DNA of 6,742 nt from Bacteroidota bacterium (GTDB lineage Bacteria; Bacteroidota; Bacteroidia; Chitinophagales; Chitinophagaceae): assembly GCA_023440945.1 (NCBI GenBank), contig JAEZRL010000067.1:1-6742 (forward strand), written 5' to 3'. This document shows, in pieces, positions 6,401-6,742 of the stretch (the stretch's first letter is position 1; each line of letters starts with the position of its first letter). A program made the position numbers and the translations under genes. Below the pieces are notes generated by a model. The model was not told where the DNA came from and did no database searches. It saw only the letters and a program-made list of their open reading frames with translations.

Positions 6401-6654
6401 CTGTAATTGGAAGCATCCGTGGAGTATAGAGATTTACTTCCGGCATCAAAACGTACTTCGCCTGTTATTACTTTTTTCAATTCTTCATGCAAGCCTTCCA
6501 CATCAACATGTAAAGATTGTGGTGTTTGAAAACGTGTATCAAGAGAGGTTTTTTGGTTAATGCTGTTTTTTCCGGCGTCGTTTTTTGTACGCTTCGAATT
6601 ATCGAACCAGTCATTGGTTTTTGTTTTCTTATCCTCCTTTGTATCCGGTATCAT
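3448..6654 (-). CDS. FAD-linked and 4Fe-4S oxidoreductase, YdiJ-like, with C-terminal anchor
   Basis: This 1068-residue enzyme joins a flavin 2-hydroxyacid dehydrogenase to an iron-sulfur electron-transfer module. An FAD_binding_4 domain (about 88-320) holds RGGGTSLAGQ at 117-126 and FGPDPATHDHCTLGG at 176-190. The FAD-oxidase C domain (about 325-570) holds H483 and H490 (GHFGQGCIH) and E527-H528 (GEHGDG), matching the metal ligands and base of D-2-hydroxyglutarate dehydrogenases; R430 may bind the substrate carboxylate. Ferredoxin-like cysteines are C609, C615, C624 and C669, C672, C675, C679. Two CCG-type motifs follow (C820-C821 with C862; C916 with C945-C946 and C991). E. coli YdiJ, about 1018 residues, has the same order and oxidises D-2-hydroxyglutarate, so a similar substrate is a reasonable guess only. 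Oddities are a polar Lys/Asn-rich N-terminal extension of about 45 residues, a heptamer repeat in the 763-774 linker, and a hydrophobic tail at 1044-1063. There is no other ATG before residue 134. Confidence 0.93.
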   Translation of the reverse strand: MIPDTKEDKKTKTNDWFDNSKRTKNDAGKNSINQKTSLDTRFQTPQSLHVDVEGLHEELKKVITGEVRFDAGSKSLYSTDASNYRQIPIGVVLPKTEEDVINTINLCHRYNAPLLSRGGGTSLAGQCCNVAIVMDMSKYYNQVLHIDKEKKLVTVQPGIVLDEMRNATERNAGLTFGPDPATHDHCTLGGMLGNNSCGIHSVMSAFYGYGARSSDNTECLTIVTYDGIKMKIGPTSDEEYNKIIQEGGRKAEIYQKMKAFVDKYADKIREKFPNIPRRVSGYNLPELLPENGFNVAKALVGSESTLVTIVEATLKLVTTPKARSLLVLGYTSLPDSGYAVPGILKHKPIGLEGIDDMLIDFMRRKGLNINDIPLLPKGNGWLLVEFGGDDKNDSDNKAKKLMDELKGHKNPPSMSLFDDPSQEKLLWEIRESGLGATAWVPGEPNGGPGWEDSAVAPDKVGDYLKDLRALFDKYGYHPSIYGHFGQGCIHCRVGFDFLSEEGIEKYKNFTIEASHLVVKYGGSISGEHGDGQARGDLLNIMYGDELVQAFKEFKEIWDPMGRMNPGKIVNTYGQINDLRLGTDYNPPNLKTHFKFPDDNYSWERITLKCVGVGECRRHEGGTMCPSYMVTREEEHSTRGRSRLLYEMLHGQVLKDGWKDPHVKDALDLCLACKGCKGDCPVNVDMATYKSEFLSHYYEGKLRPRTAYVFGWIYWWSRLASLMPSVANFFTQTRGISRITKAITGIEQKRKMPKFADITFKEWFFNRGRSTDNGQPKNQTKKVILWADTFNNYFMPETLVAGTEVLEAAGFEVIVPKQSLCCGRPLYDFGMLNTAKRLLLEILDTLKDEITNGVPIVGLEPSCVAVFRDELHNLFPHKEDATRLSKQVFTLAEFLENKAPDFKVPELKRKAIVHGHCHHKSIMKMRCEKTLLDKTKLDYNVLDSGCCGMAGYFGYEKGKHYEVSIGAGERVLLPAVRNASEDTVIIADGFSCREQIEQETNRKGMHLAQVLQMALHEKNGSPKTGAYPEKKYVDGMKLKDPSSNKKLLLFSAAVTLGVAAIIFIKNRNK
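4332..4366. repeat. Tandem heptamer repeat, five units, inside the FAD/Fe-S gene
   Basis: On the plus strand five consecutive 7-nt units follow each other without a gap: GTTGACC, GTTGTCT, GTTGACC, GTCCACG and GTTGAAG. Units one and three are identical and the rest are degenerate around GTtGACc. On the coding strand the array reads as CAAC/GGAC-ending heptamers and is translated in frame as about F763 to Q774 (FNRGRSTDNGQ), a polar linker between the ferredoxin-like and the CCG part of the protein. Because seven is not a multiple of three, five units (35 nt) do not keep the frame by themselves; flanking bases must compensate. The array probably entered as a repeat and was tolerated in a loop, but convergence by chance is not excluded. 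Confidence 0.7.
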
Positions 6655-6742
6655 TTTTTCTTTATTTAGAGTTTGTATTTTTCTGCGTCATTATATATGA
6701 ATTCAAGGCCAAGTCACGGTCTTGAAAGATCAGGTTTTAGAT
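6655..6742 (-). other. Upstream region of the four-gene cluster
   Basis: These 88 bases precede the start of the FAD/Fe-S gene and contain no gene. The bases just before the ATG are almost pure A/T (a run of A with TAAATAAAG) and lack a Shine-Dalgarno motif, as is usual for Bacteroidota leaders. A promoter for the cluster is expected here or just beyond the window edge, but I see no good TTG/TAnnTTTG pair. Confidence 0.5.

Noticed and set aside
6690..6695. TATAAT on the minus strand upstream of the FAD/Fe-S gene, a possible -10 or -7 box.
   Set aside because: There is no suitably spaced partner element, it does not match the Bacteroidota TAnnTTTG form, and such hexamers are frequent by chance in an AT-rich leader.

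Overview
The window reads as part of a Bacteroidota chromosome, most plausibly a Chitinophagaceae-like member. The grounds are an AT-rich sequence, Lys/Asn-rich proteins, start codons without strong Shine-Dalgarno sequences, a cytochrome c oxidase subunit II with a fused C-terminal cytochrome c domain, and two kinds of short degenerate interspersed repeat. This placement comes from general features, not from a marker gene. Every gene I can support lies on the minus strand, so transcription runs from the high-coordinate end to the low-coordinate end.

Region 1 (6654 down to 1429) is a compact four-gene cluster. It begins with a 1068-residue FAD plus iron-sulfur oxidoreductase built like E. coli YdiJ. 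Its stop codon overlaps the start of a 157-residue uncharacterised membrane protein by ATGA. After 31 nt comes a 147-residue PPC/DUF296-domain protein, and after another 30 nt a 347-residue short-chain dehydrogenase. The large oxidoreductase and the dehydrogenase each end in one hydrophobic segment after a flexible linker, and the small protein between them is itself membrane-embedded. Three of the four products therefore look membrane-associated, which suggests a membrane-bound redox module. The substrate is unknown.

Region 2 (1237-1428) is a 192-nt intergenic spacer. It holds a two-tier inverted repeat made of four 16-nt CACAAAG-type arms and, next to coxB, a short open frame whose stop overlaps the coxB start.

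Region 3 (1236 down to 1) is the start of a cytochrome oxidase operon. It contains coxB, complete, with the CuA site and a haem c domain, and then after 1 nt the first 87 codons of coxA, cut by the window edge. Together they encode the core of a caa3-type terminal oxidase. A plausible but unproven link between regions is that the FAD/Fe-S enzyme passes electrons to the quinone pool, which the oxidase drains indirectly.

The most unusual sequence features are a 35-nt tandem heptamer repeat inside the FAD/Fe-S gene, translated as a linker, the intergenic palindromic repeat, and the shared C-terminal anchors. I did not find RNA genes, CRISPR arrays, insertion sequences or a convincing intrinsic terminator in the direction of the genes.
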